Shown here piece by piece: positions 18,140 through 27,106 of a stretch of DNA of 64,000 nucleotides (its first letter is position 1; each line of letters opens with the position of its first letter). The position numbers and the translations under genes were made by a program. This DNA comes from Marivita sp046591575 (GTDB taxonomy: Bacteria > Pseudomonadota > Alphaproteobacteria > Rhodobacterales > Rhodobacteraceae): contig NZ_JBIQWA010000001.1 in the NCBI RefSeq assembly GCF_046591575.1, forward strand, positions 496,001-560,000, in the 5' to 3' direction. The notes beneath the pieces were generated by a model, which saw only the letters and a program-made list of their open reading frames with translations, made no database searches and was not told the DNA's origin.

Positions 18140-18192
18140 GGGCAAACCACCGTCAGTGGCCACAGCCACATCCGTTTGAAGAGACAGGACAT
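18136..18192 (-). CDS. Possible 18-codon leader ORF coupled to rsfS
   Basis: The reverse strand carries AAGGAGGACG directly before an ATG at 18192. This opens an 18-codon frame (MSCLFKRMWLWPLTVVCP) that ends in TGA overlapping the rsfS ATG (CCATGACC). This is the best ribosome binding site in the region, while rsfS itself has only a weak GGTGG. The simplest readings are a translated leader that delivers ribosomes to rsfS, or an rsfS start in another frame. The peptide has two Trp and two Cys but no obvious attenuator is seen. Confidence 0.4.
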   Translation of the reverse strand: MSCLFKRMWLWPLTVVCP

Positions 18193-18291
18193 CGTCCTCC
18201 TTAACATAAACGCCGCTAAGCCCCGGCGCTGGGTACACAGGAAATAACATCGCATATGTAAATTCTCAATAAGCACCACAAAAAATGGCAA

Positions 18292-20640
18292 TCACGCGCC
18301 GTAAGGCACCCAGACCGTCTTGACCTCGGTCGCCTGATCCAGAAACGCCGCGCCCTCGCCTTCTGGTCCCATCCAGTCCCGCGCGCGGCCATTATTCACC
18401 CAGCTCCGCTTTAGATTTGTCGCCGCACCCCGCTCGATCTCGGCGGACAGGTCAGAAGACGAAAACGACCACACCGCCTCCACATCCATGTGACGCGCCA
18501 GCGTCGGGGCCAGCTCTGCATGCCGCCCGGTCAGGATATTGACCACACCGCCCGGCACATCAGACGTCTCCAACACCTGATAAAAATCCGCAGCCACCAG
18601 CGGAAACGGCTCAGACGCCACCAGCACAGCCCGGTTACCCATCGCAATCGCAGGGGCCATCACCGACACCACCCCAAGCAACGGCTGATCATCTGGACAA
18701 AATGCGCCAATCACACCACAGGGTTCGCGCAGCGCCAAGGCAATCCCCCGCAACGGCACTTGCGCCACACGACCATCATATTTGTCAGCATAGGCGGCAT
18801 AGGTGAACAATCGGTCAACAGAAGCGTCCACTTCTTTCGCGCCACCGCGCCCGCCCGTCATCTGATTGATCCGCGCAGCAAACTCATCGCCACGCGCCGC
18901 CAGGTTTTCCCCAAGATAATACAGGATCTGCGCCCGCAAATGCGCCGTTGTCCTAACCCAGCCACTGGCTCCGCGTGCCGCCTCAACCGCGTTGCGGACA
19001 TCCTTGCGATTGGCCAAGGGTGCCTGCCCGATCAGCTTGCCCGCGCGTGAAAACACCTCATACGCATAGCCACCATCCGGCCGCACCTGCTTGCCGCCTA
19101 TATAAAGCTTCGCCGTCCGGTCCACCGCCTGAGGTTCCGTATTCGGCCCCGAACTGAACCCCTCAACCTTGGCCAACGCTTTCGGTTTCCCGGCGGGTTT
19201 TGTGTAAGCCATCATCCCTTCCGGCCCACCTTCACGCCCAAACCCGCTTTCGCGCACCCCGCCAAAGGGGGCCGCCGCATCGAACATATTGGTCCCGTTC
19301 ACCCAAACAACACCCGCCGCCAGCTTGGGCGCGATATCCAAAGCGACATTGATATTCTCGGACCACAAACTCGCGGCCAGCCCATAGCGCGTGTTGTTGG
19401 CCAATACGACCGCCTCAGACGGCGTGCGGAACGTGGTGCCCACCAAAACAGGCCCAAAAATCTCGTCCTGCATCAACGGATCAGCCGCACTCAGCCCGGT
19501 GATCAAAGTCGGCGGGTAAAAACACCCACCCTCGGGCAGCGCACAATCCGCCTGATACATCTCACCGGCGGTATTCCCATCCACCAATCGCGTGATCGTC
19601 TCCAACTGCTTGGGGTCGACAATCGCGCCCACATCAATCGACTTATCCAAAGGCGGCCCAACCCGCAGCTTATCCATCCGCGCGCGCAGCTTGGCATAAA
19701 ACCGCTCCGCCACACCTTCCTGCACCAAAAGCCGCGACCCCGCACAACAGACCTGCCCCTGATTGAACCAGATCGCATCAACCAGGCCTTCAACAGCTGA
19801 ATCCAGATCCGCATCCTCGAACACGATGTACGGAGACTTGCCCCCAAGCTCCAACGTCAGCGCCTTTCCAGACCCCGCCCTCGCCTCCCGGATACGTCGC
19901 CCTACAGCGGTCGATCCGGTGAACGCCACCTTGTCCACATCCGGGTGTGTGACAACCATTTCTCCCACAGCACCATCGCCGGTGACGATGTTCACAACCC
20001 CTTTCGGCAGACCCGCCTGTCGACACATATCCGCAAACAAGAGTGCAGTCAGAGACGTATATTCCGCAGGCTTCAACACCACCGTATTCCCCGCCGCCAA
20101 GGCAGGCGCGACCTTCCAGGCCAGCATGAGCAGCGGAAAATTCCACGGGATCACCTGCCCGCACACACCCTGCGCAACCCACCCCGCGCATTCGGTCTCG
20201 AACACCTGCGCCTGACCAGCGTGATAATACAAATGCCGCTGTGCCAACGGAATATCAATGTCCCGGCTCTCCCGAATGGGCTTGCCATTGTCCAGCGTCT
20301 CCAGCACCGCAAACAGCCGCGCATGCTTTTGCAAAAGCCGTGCCAGCGCATACAAGTAACGCGCGCGCCCCGCACCACCCAGCTTCTCCCACTTGCCCTG
20401 CGCCTTGCGCGCCGCCACCACAGCCGCATTCACATCCGCACGCGACGCCTGCGTCAGATGCGCCAAAACCTCACCGGTCGCAGGGTTGCGGCTTTCGAAC
20501 ACCTCCCCCGGCGCAGTCATGTCGCCATCTACGAACTGGCCAAACCGCGATCCCTGATCGACCAACCACGCCAACGCATCCGCCGCCGACTCGGGTGCGT
20601 CTCCATATTCCATAGTCTCAAATATATCCTGAACAGTCAT
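18292..20640 (-). CDS. ALDH16-type two-domain aldehyde dehydrogenase
   Basis: A 782-aa fusion of two aldehyde dehydrogenase units. The N-terminal unit (about 1-490) is complete: IPWNFPLLM, FTGSTAVGRRI, the Glu in LELGGKSP and the catalytic Cys in GQVCCAGSR near residue 297, ending with AAPFGGVRESGFGREGG. The second unit (about 505-782) keeps a cofactor-domain-like region but has no GQxC segment. This architecture and length match ALDH16, whose bacterial members keep the Cys that mammalian ones lost. It starts 33 bases after deoC, which releases acetaldehyde, so acetaldehyde oxidation is a reasonable inference. Confidence 0.93.
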   Translation of the reverse strand: MTVQDIFETMEYGDAPESAADALAWLVDQGSRFGQFVDGDMTAPGEVFESRNPATGEVLAHLTQASRADVNAAVVAARKAQGKWEKLGGAGRARYLYALARLLQKHARLFAVLETLDNGKPIRESRDIDIPLAQRHLYYHAGQAQVFETECAGWVAQGVCGQVIPWNFPLLMLAWKVAPALAAGNTVVLKPAEYTSLTALLFADMCRQAGLPKGVVNIVTGDGAVGEMVVTHPDVDKVAFTGSTAVGRRIREARAGSGKALTLELGGKSPYIVFEDADLDSAVEGLVDAIWFNQGQVCCAGSRLLVQEGVAERFYAKLRARMDKLRVGPPLDKSIDVGAIVDPKQLETITRLVDGNTAGEMYQADCALPEGGCFYPPTLITGLSAADPLMQDEIFGPVLVGTTFRTPSEAVVLANNTRYGLAASLWSENINVALDIAPKLAAGVVWVNGTNMFDAAAPFGGVRESGFGREGGPEGMMAYTKPAGKPKALAKVEGFSSGPNTEPQAVDRTAKLYIGGKQVRPDGGYAYEVFSRAGKLIGQAPLANRKDVRNAVEAARGASGWVRTTAHLRAQILYYLGENLAARGDEFAARINQMTGGRGGAKEVDASVDRLFTYAAYADKYDGRVAQVPLRGIALALREPCGVIGAFCPDDQPLLGVVSVMAPAIAMGNRAVLVASEPFPLVAADFYQVLETSDVPGGVVNILTGRHAELAPTLARHMDVEAVWSFSSSDLSAEIERGAATNLKRSWVNNGRARDWMGPEGEGAAFLDQATEVKTVWVPYGA

Positions 20641-20672
20641 GGCGTCTTCTTTTCAAAAATATGCAAATCCAA
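20641..20672. repeat. Dispersed repeat, A/T block only, copy 4
   Basis: The reverse strand reads GGATTTGCATATTTTTGAAA followed by AGAAGACGCC, between the deoC stop and the ALDH16 start. It shares the ATATTTTTGAAAAGAAGA block with the other copies but lacks a GC-rich palindrome. Confidence 0.6.
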
Positions 20673-20673
20673 C

Positions 20674-21657
20674 CTATCCAGCCGCATGCCGCCAGGATGC
20701 CGAATAGGCCCCTGTCACATGATGCTCCAACTGCCGCTCAATATCGCCCAAAAGCGAGGATGCCCCGAACCGGAACAGATCATTCTGCAACCACCGATCC
20801 CCCAACTCTTCCTTGATCAAAGCCTGATACACCAACGCGTCCTTCGCCTTGGAAATCCCGCCGGCCGGCTTGTATCCCACACGATACCCGGTCTCTTCAA
20901 AATACTCCCGAATGGCGCGGATCATCACCAAAGACACGGGCAACGTCGCATTCACGCTTTCCTTGCCCGTCGAGGTCTTGATGAAATCGGCCCCCGCCAT
21001 CATGCAGACCAAAGACGCCCGCGCGACATTCTGCAAGGTGCCCAATTCACCGGTGGCCAAAATCGCCTTCACATGCGCCTCGCCACAGGCCGCGCGAAAG
21101 GTCTTCATCTCATCATAAAGCGCGTCCCAATTCCCGGTCAGCACATGCCGCCGCGAAATCACGATGTCGATTTCGGCCGCCCCCGCTTTGACGCTCTCCT
21201 CGATCTCGGCCACGCGCAAATGAAACGGCGACAATCCTGCAGGGAACCCCGTGCTGACAGCCGCCACCGGAATGCCCGATCCGTCCAGCGCTTCCACAGC
21301 GGGGGCAATCATATCGTGGTACACGCAGATCGCCCCAACCGTCAGCCCCTCCATGCCCAGCGTCTGCAGCAGATCATGCCGCACCGGTTGCCGTCCCTTG
21401 GCACATAAACGCTGAACACGGCCGACCGTGTCATCTCCCGCCAAGGTCGTCAGATCAATGCAAGACACCGCCCGGCACAACCATGCCGCCTGATGCGCCT
21501 TTTTGACCGACCGTCGCGCCGGCAATGTCGCCGCGCGCCGTTCGATCGCCGACCGGTTCGCGGTCGCCCGCATGACCCAATCCAGATCAAGCTCCATCCC
21601 CGGATTGCGCGGCTCCAATGTCTGTGGAAGCTGCATTGTCTCAGTGGCAGTTTGCAT
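20674..21657 (-). CDS. deoC: Deoxyribose-phosphate aldolase
   Basis: Cleaves 2-deoxyribose 5-phosphate to glyceraldehyde 3-phosphate and acetaldehyde. The Schiff-base lysine lies in ADFIKTSTGKESV (about residue 233), and the second catalytic Lys in VGYKPAGGIS (about 266). The conserved EIDIVISRRHVLTG strand also fits. At 327 aa it is longer than the E. coli enzyme (259 aa), as in the long DeoC subfamily. The ATG at 21657 has a good ribosome binding site (AAGGAG). It is the first gene of deoC-ALDH16. Confidence 0.95.
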   Translation of the reverse strand: MQTATETMQLPQTLEPRNPGMELDLDWVMRATANRSAIERRAATLPARRSVKKAHQAAWLCRAVSCIDLTTLAGDDTVGRVQRLCAKGRQPVRHDLLQTLGMEGLTVGAICVYHDMIAPAVEALDGSGIPVAAVSTGFPAGLSPFHLRVAEIEESVKAGAAEIDIVISRRHVLTGNWDALYDEMKTFRAACGEAHVKAILATGELGTLQNVARASLVCMMAGADFIKTSTGKESVNATLPVSLVMIRAIREYFEETGYRVGYKPAGGISKAKDALVYQALIKEELGDRWLQNDLFRFGASSLLGDIERQLEHHVTGAYSASWRHAAG

Positions 21658-21727
21658 CGGTGTCACTCCTTGATCCTGATGCTGACACGCGCGCCATACG
21701 CGCACAACCCGGAACGCGGCGACACGC

Positions 21728-22411
21728 CTACCTGATCAGGTTGGAAAACCAGCGTTTCACCGCGTTTTTCTGCGGCCTCAGGATCGGCAGATGCAAAATC
21801 CGCGGTTTCGGCTGGTCAGAATATATCAACTCCGATGCCTCAAAGATCCGTTTGTTGAATTGCGGCGGGAATACGTAAAACCGCAGGTCGGACTGCCACA
21901 GCGTCTCGCGAAAGGTGGGCTGGTCAATCTTGAACCCGGCCGCATCATAGGCCGCCTGCCAATCGCTGAAAAACGCCTCGGTCGCCGCATTTTTGCGGTA
22001 AAGCAGCACGCCACAATTGATTTCGGGAAAGGTCTCCGGCACCTCGGTTTTCCACATCCGCCGGTGCCGTGGCCGATGCCACAACATGACATGCGCCCCA
22101 CACAGATCGAACCGCTGCAAAAGATCAAACAAGGACGACAAGTCGGCGCGGATCATCGTGTCATTGTCCAGATACAGCGTCTCGTCAAACGGGCTGAACT
22201 TTAGCGCCCCAACCTTCGGTCGCGTCATCTCCGAAGGAATGACAAATGACCGGTCAAACCCGCTCGTATCGTCATCCTCTGCGCACCAGATGGCACAAGG
22301 CATCCCTGGATTGAACCGCTTGACCGACGCCGCCGACCGCCGCGCCACATCGACATGAGCCCTGCCCCAAGCGACGTACATCACCCCCCTGGTTTTGGCC
22401 TGATCAGACAT
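21728..22411 (-). CDS. Glycosyltransferase-like protein (GT-A fold)
   Basis: A 227-aa protein with an N-terminal Rossmann-like strand (GVMYVAWGRAHVDVA) and the segment FDETLYLDNDTMIRADL near residues 75-90. The DND there fits the metal-binding DxD of GT-A transferases such as family GT8. A conserved-looking EINCGVLLYRKN follows. Neither sugar donor nor acceptor can be inferred. It is a single gene, divergent from the phosphopantetheinyl transferase and 70 bases upstream of deoC on the same strand. Confidence 0.72.
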   Translation of the reverse strand: MSDQAKTRGVMYVAWGRAHVDVARRSAASVKRFNPGMPCAIWCAEDDDTSGFDRSFVIPSEMTRPKVGALKFSPFDETLYLDNDTMIRADLSSLFDLLQRFDLCGAHVMLWHRPRHRRMWKTEVPETFPEINCGVLLYRKNAATEAFFSDWQAAYDAAGFKIDQPTFRETLWQSDLRFYVFPPQFNKRIFEASELIYSDQPKPRILHLPILRPQKNAVKRWFSNLIR

Positions 22412-22519
22412 GCGCTGCCTCCTGCTGACCCGATCTGCCTAGCTTTGCGCGGGTCGCAAGTAAATGCACAGGCGCGGTTTTCACTTGACCGTTTGCGCGC
22501 GGCCAGCAAAGCCAACACC

Positions 22520-23251
22520 ATGACCAGCACAGTCTTCACCGATCTGCAAAAGCGTTCCAAGGGCTTTGTGTCCGGACTGCGGGCGCAGGAATCCGGCATT
22601 GATGGTGCTCTTTTGGTAACCGGCTCATATCATGTGGATGCCTATAAAGATGCCCTGTTCAGCAGCCTTGGGATTGCATGTCCCGACCGCATCATGCGCG
22701 CTGTTGCCAAACGCAAAGCCGATTACCTTGCCGGGCGCAGCATCGCACAGGCTGCCATGATGGCGCTTGACGCCCCACCCGCACCGATCACCACCGCCCC
22801 GTCGCGCGCACCCGTCTGGCCGCAAGGGCTCACCGGATCGATCAGTCACGCACGCGGTCGGTGTGCCTGTATGCTGTCGCGCAACACCGATCAGTTCTAT
22901 GGCGTCGATACCGAAGCGATCGCCAGCGGCGCATCCCTTACCGCGATTCGCTCGGAAACATTGACGGCCCAAGACCGCACGGCAATTACCAAAGGGGATC
23001 TGCCCCCTGCCATCAAGGCAACGCTCGTGTTTTCGGCAAAAGAGGCCTTGTTCAAAGCGCTGCACCCACGCGTTGATCGCTATTTCGGCTTTGACTGCGC
23101 AGAATTGGTCGCGGCCCCGACACAGAACATGATGCGCCTTCGCCTGACCACGGATTTGGCGATTGGTATTCGCACAGGTGATACCTTTCCCATTCGTTTC
23201 GAATACACGGATACACATGTGCTCACATGGTTGGCCGTGCCATCTGCCTAA
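22520..23251 (+). CDS. 4'-phosphopantetheinyl transferase (EntD-like)
   Basis: Transfers the phosphopantetheine arm of CoA to carrier proteins. The motifs of the EntD/Sfp group are seen: KRKADYLAGRSIAQ (about 55-68), TGSISHARGRCACM (about 98-111), the magnesium-binding VDTEAI (about 119-124) and FSAKEALFKAL (about 174-184). The ATG at 22520 gives 243 aa; an upstream extension to 22355 overlaps the divergent gene and is unlikely. No polyketide or peptide synthetase is nearby, so the target is probably an unlinked carrier protein. Confidence 0.9.
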   Translation: MTSTVFTDLQKRSKGFVSGLRAQESGIDGALLVTGSYHVDAYKDALFSSLGIACPDRIMRAVAKRKADYLAGRSIAQAAMMALDAPPAPITTAPSRAPVWPQGLTGSISHARGRCACMLSRNTDQFYGVDTEAIASGASLTAIRSETLTAQDRTAITKGDLPPAIKATLVFSAKEALFKALHPRVDRYFGFDCAELVAAPTQNMMRLRLTTDLAIGIRTGDTFPIRFEYTDTHVLTWLAVPSA

Positions 23252-23303
23252 AGATCAAACCTTTCCAATACCCTAAATCGACTCTATCGAATCATTGGAA
23301 ATA

Positions 23304-23329
23304 GAACAAAATAAGAACATAAACTGTTC
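23304..23329 (+). promoter_or_regulatory. LexA (SOS) box upstream of dnaE2
   Basis: GAAC at 23304-23307 and GAAC at 23315-23318 are exactly 7 bases apart, the alphaproteobacterial LexA direct repeat (GAAC-N7-GAAC, the other-strand form of GTTC-N7-GTTC). A GTTC at 23326-23329 lies 7 bases further on, adding a GAAC-N7-GTTC dyad. The element ends two bases before the dnaE2 ATG, so LexA binding would directly block expression. Confidence 0.82.
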
Positions 23330-23331
23330 TC

Positions 23332-26325
23332 ATGTTCGCAGAACTGTCGATCACCTCCAATTTCACCTTTCTCACCGGGGCCTCCCACCCCGAGGAATAC
23401 ATGACCCGTGCCGCCGAGCTGGGCCTGTCTGCCATCGCCATCACCGACACCAACACAGTTGCAGGCATCGTGCGCGCCTGGACCGAAGCGAAACAGATCA
23501 AGCGCATCCTCACCGAACGCGCAGAACAAGAGGCCAAACACGGGCCCATCGGCCCTTCAGTTCCAGACCATATCCCACACCAGCGGTCTCATCTCCTCAC
23601 CCATGTGCCACGCCTGATCCCCGGCGCAAAAATCGTCACTGACACCGGGTTCACCGTCACCGCCCTTGCCAGCACCCGCCAGGGCTGGGCACATCTCTGT
23701 CGCCTGCTCAGCAAAGGCCGTATGCGCGCCCCCAAAGGCGACTGCCACCTGAGGCTCGACGATCTGCTGGGATGCGATGACGGCCTTCACTGGCTTTTGC
23801 ACCCGTCCCAAACCGCGCCAACGTCCCAGAGCGGCGCGGGCGATTGGCTGCAACACGCGCATCGCATGACGCGCCGCTTCCCCGGTCACACATATGTGCT
23901 GCTGTGCCCGCATTACGACGGCCAGGACCCACAGCGCTTTGCAGCCCACACCGATCTCGCAACCCGGCTTGGCATCCCCACCATCGCCTCGGCCACGCCC
24001 ATCATGCATCACGGCCGCCGCCGTCGCATGGCCGATGTGGTGACCGCCATCCGCGAGGGCTGTCGTGTGGATGATCTGGGCACACAGGCCCTTGCCAATG
24101 GGGAACAGCGCCTGCGCTCGGAAACCGATATGCGTCGCATCCTTGGCCCCCATGCCGATGCGGTGGACCGCGCCGCAGCGCTGGCCCACGACTGTCATTT
24201 TGATCTGGGCCAACTGCGCTACGAATATCCCAGCGAAATCACCGCCAATGAAACCGCCACGGAACGCCTCAAACGCCTGACCTATGAAGGCATGAAATGG
24301 CGCTACCCCTATGGCGCACCCGACAAGGTCAAACGCCTTCTCAAACACGAACTGGCTTTGATCGAAAAACTCAATTACGAACCCTATTTCCTTACCGTCC
24401 GCGACATTGTCCACTTTGCCAGAGGGCGCGGCATCCTCTGTCAGGGGCGCGGATCGGCGGCCAACTCGGTTGTCTGCTATTGCCTTGGCGTGACCTCTGT
24501 CTCCCCCGAACTTGGCACGATGGTGTTCGAACGCTTCGTATCCGAGGCGCGGGACGAGCCGCCCGACATTGACGTCGATTTCGAACATGAACGCCGCGAA
24601 GAGGTGATCCAGCACATCTACGACCGCTACGGCCGCCACCGTGCAGGGCTGTGCGCAACGGTCATCCACTACCGCGGCAAACGCGCCATCCGCGAAGTTG
24701 GCCGTGCCATGGGTCTGAGTGAGGACACCATCGGCGCGCTCTCCTCGCAGCTTTGGGGGTTCTTTTCCACCAATGGTCTCGAAGAACACCGCATGCGCGA
24801 AATCGGCCTTGATCCCAACGACCACCGCCTGCGGCTCACGATGGACCTGATCTTTGAAATCATCGGCTTCCCCCGCCACCTCTCACAGCATGTTGGCGGC
24901 TTTATCGTCACCGAAGGCCGGCTTGACGAACTGGTCCCCATCGAGAACGCCACGATGGAAGACCGCACCGTCATCTGCTGGGACAAAGACGATATCGACG
25001 CGTTGGGCATTCTCAAGATTGATGTGCTCGCCCTTGGTATGCTGTCCTGCATCCGCAAAAGCTTTGACCTGCTCAAACTGCACCACAACCAGACGCATAC
25101 ACTGGCGACCCTCCCACCCGAAGACCCGGGCGTCTACGATATGCTGTGCCGCGCCGACAGCATCGGTGTCTTTCAGGTGGAATCCCGCGCCCAGATGAAC
25201 TTTCTGCCGCGTATGCGCCCGCGCACGTTTTACGATCTGGTGATCGAGGTCGCCATCATCCGCCCCGGCCCCATCCAGGGCGATATGGTCCACCCCTATA
25301 TCCGCCGCCGCAATGGCGAAGAAGAGGTGTCGTTCCCATCAGATGAGTTGGGGCAAGTGCTGGGCAAAACCCTTGGCGTGCCGCTGTTTCAGGAACAGGC
25401 GATGCAGATTGCCATCGTCGGCGCGGGTTTCACCCCCGAACAGGCCGACCGCTTGCGCCGGTCTCTGGCCACCTTCAAGAAGCATGGCTCAGTGTCGGAA
25501 TTCCGCACCCTCTTCATGCGCGGGATGCGCCGCAACGGCTACGAGGAAGACTTCGCCGAACGCTGCTTTTCCCAGATCGAAGGCTTCGGCTCCTACGGCT
25601 TCCCCGAAAGCCACGCCGCCAGCTTTGCCCTGCTGGTCTACGCAAGCGCCTGGGTCAAACACCACCACCCCGGCATTTTTGCCTGCGCGCTGCTCAACTC
25701 CCAACCGATGGGCTTTTACGCTCCTGCCCAGATCGTCCGCGACGCGCGCGAACATGGCGTGACGGTCCTGCCCATCTGCATCAACGCCAGCTATTGGGAC
25801 AACGTCATGGAACCCACCAAAGACGGAAACCTGGCCCTGCGCCTTGGCTTTCGTCAGATCAAAGGCCTGTCCGAAGAAGACGCACAATGGATCGCCGCCG
25901 GGCGCGGCAATGGATATCAAAGCGTGACCGATGTCTGGCGCCGCGCCGGGCTTGACCCGGCCGTGATCGCAAAACTGGCCGAGGCCGATACATTCCGCGC
26001 GCTGGGCCAGAACCGCAGGCAAGCTCTCTGGGAGGCAAAGGCCCTGACCAGCCGCAAACCGCTTCCGCTTTTCGATGGCGACATCGACGGCGAAGGCATC
26101 GCCGAACCCGCCGCCCTTTTGCCCGAGATGACCGAGGGCGAACAGATCGTCGAAGATTACGTCGCCATGCACCTGACCTTGCGCCGTCATCCCGTGGCGT
26201 TGCTCAGGCCTTTGCTCACCCCGGATCGAACTTGTACGGGTCAACCGTACAAACCGACCCAATCGTACGGCAAACCCAAACCGGCGCCGATGCCGCTGCC
26301 CGTCACCCGCGGAAATCCGGAGTGA
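23332..26325 (+). CDS. dnaE2: Error-prone DNA polymerase DnaE2, C-terminally truncated
   Basis: A C-family polymerase used for translesion synthesis. The N-terminal PHP domain begins ELSITSNFTFLTGASHPEEY. The polymerase core contains RGSAANSVVCYCLG and the catalytic-Asp segment PPDIDVDFEHERREE (about residues 409-423). Helix-hairpin and tail regions run to EDYVAMHLTLRRHPVALLRP near 955. Here the family normally continues with an OB-fold domain of roughly 100 residues. Instead about 40 low-complexity, Pro/Lys-rich residues follow, and the frame ends inside the convergent arsR gene. A hairpin lies within this tail. The protein may be impaired or altered in interactions. No imuA/imuB are adjacent. 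Confidence 0.88.
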   Translation: MFAELSITSNFTFLTGASHPEEYMTRAAELGLSAIAITDTNTVAGIVRAWTEAKQIKRILTERAEQEAKHGPIGPSVPDHIPHQRSHLLTHVPRLIPGAKIVTDTGFTVTALASTRQGWAHLCRLLSKGRMRAPKGDCHLRLDDLLGCDDGLHWLLHPSQTAPTSQSGAGDWLQHAHRMTRRFPGHTYVLLCPHYDGQDPQRFAAHTDLATRLGIPTIASATPIMHHGRRRRMADVVTAIREGCRVDDLGTQALANGEQRLRSETDMRRILGPHADAVDRAAALAHDCHFDLGQLRYEYPSEITANETATERLKRLTYEGMKWRYPYGAPDKVKRLLKHELALIEKLNYEPYFLTVRDIVHFARGRGILCQGRGSAANSVVCYCLGVTSVSPELGTMVFERFVSEARDEPPDIDVDFEHERREEVIQHIYDRYGRHRAGLCATVIHYRGKRAIREVGRAMGLSEDTIGALSSQLWGFFSTNGLEEHRMREIGLDPNDHRLRLTMDLIFEIIGFPRHLSQHVGGFIVTEGRLDELVPIENATMEDRTVICWDKDDIDALGILKIDVLALGMLSCIRKSFDLLKLHHNQTHTLATLPPEDPGVYDMLCRADSIGVFQVESRAQMNFLPRMRPRTFYDLVIEVAIIRPGPIQGDMVHPYIRRRNGEEEVSFPSDELGQVLGKTLGVPLFQEQAMQIAIVGAGFTPEQADRLRRSLATFKKHGSVSEFRTLFMRGMRRNGYEEDFAERCFSQIEGFGSYGFPESHAASFALLVYASAWVKHHHPGIFACALLNSQPMGFYAPAQIVRDAREHGVTVLPICINASYWDNVMEPTKDGNLALRLGFRQIKGLSEEDAQWIAAGRGNGYQSVTDVWRRAGLDPAVIAKLAEADTFRALGQNRRQALWEAKALTSRKPLPLFDGDIDGEGIAEPAALLPEMTEGEQIVEDYVAMHLTLRRHPVALLRPLLTPDRTCTGQPYKPTQSYGKPKPAPMPLPVTRGNPE

Positions 26326-27001
26326 TCGGAAACGCCTGATTGAACCGCCGCACCCCGTCCCCGGAAAACCGCACCGCCCGGCTGTCCTTCACCCGATAGG
26401 CCCAGCTCATCATTTCAAACCGCTTCAGAAGCGCACGCCCCAATGATCCCGCCAGATGCGACCGCCGCGCGCTCCAGTCCAGACAGGTCCGACAGACCGG
26501 CGCACGAGAGTTCATCAATGGGGCAAGGTCAATCCCAAGGGTTTGCACAAAGGCCTCCCCCGGCTCGGTCAGCTTTGGCTGATCATCGGTCAACACCATG
26601 AAATCACGCGCCAAAAGGCTATCGAACAGCTGAATTCCCTTGCTGCCGGCCAAATGGTTGTAACACACCCTTGCCTCCCGAAGCGCCGCATCCTTTGGTC
26701 CGGTCCGTGTCCGCAAATGCCCCTGCCCCGCAGCAAATCCCATGAGCGTTTCCAAAACCTGCGCCACCTCTTCCGACGCCAGCGTGAAATATTTATGCCG
26801 TCCCTGCCGCGCCTCTGTGACAAGACCACCATCGGTCAACCGTGCCAAATGCGAAGACGCCGTCTGCGCCGACACCCCCGCCTCTGCCGCCAACTCACTG
26901 GCAGTCAAGGCTTTTCCGCTCATCAACGCCGTCAGAATATTGGCACGGGCGGGATCACCAATCAGCGCTGCGATGCGGGCTATGTCGGGTCCGTGCTTCA
27001 T
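26303..27001 (-). CDS. ArsR-family transcriptional regulator
   Basis: A 232-aa protein. The N-terminal winged helix (about 1-95) shows LIGDPARANILTAL, LTASELAAEAGVSAQTASSHLARL and a wing LVTEARQGRHKYF, as in ArsR regulators. The C-terminal half is longer than in metal sensors and has the cysteines VCRTCLDW near 170, with no recognisable ligand domain. Its 3' end overlaps the dnaE2 3' end by 23 bases. It is divergent from the NIPSNAP/ABM pair, which it may control. Confidence 0.88.
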   Translation of the reverse strand: MKHGPDIARIAALIGDPARANILTALMSGKALTASELAAEAGVSAQTASSHLARLTDGGLVTEARQGRHKYFTLASEEVAQVLETLMGFAAGQGHLRTRTGPKDAALREARVCYNHLAGSKGIQLFDSLLARDFMVLTDDQPKLTEPGEAFVQTLGIDLAPLMNSRAPVCRTCLDWSARRSHLAGSLGRALLKRFEMMSWAYRVKDSRAVRFSGDGVRRFNQAFPITPDFRG

Positions 27002-27106
27002 AATTCGATCTTACCTGAAATATGCACGCGCACAATACGATCTGCATCGAAATAACGCCGCACCGCACCGTGCTACACCGTTGCCACCACAACCAAAGGA
27101 CCAGAC

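Noticed and set aside
23262..23301. TTTCCAAT / ATTGGAAA inverted repeat after the phosphopantetheinyl transferase gene
   Set aside because: The arms are only 8 bp with a loop of about 24 bases and no T-run; too weak to call a terminator or operator.
26250..26325. A frameshift that would restore the DnaE2 OB domain
   Set aside because: No frame downstream carries OB-domain sequence, and the certain arsR gene occupies the space.
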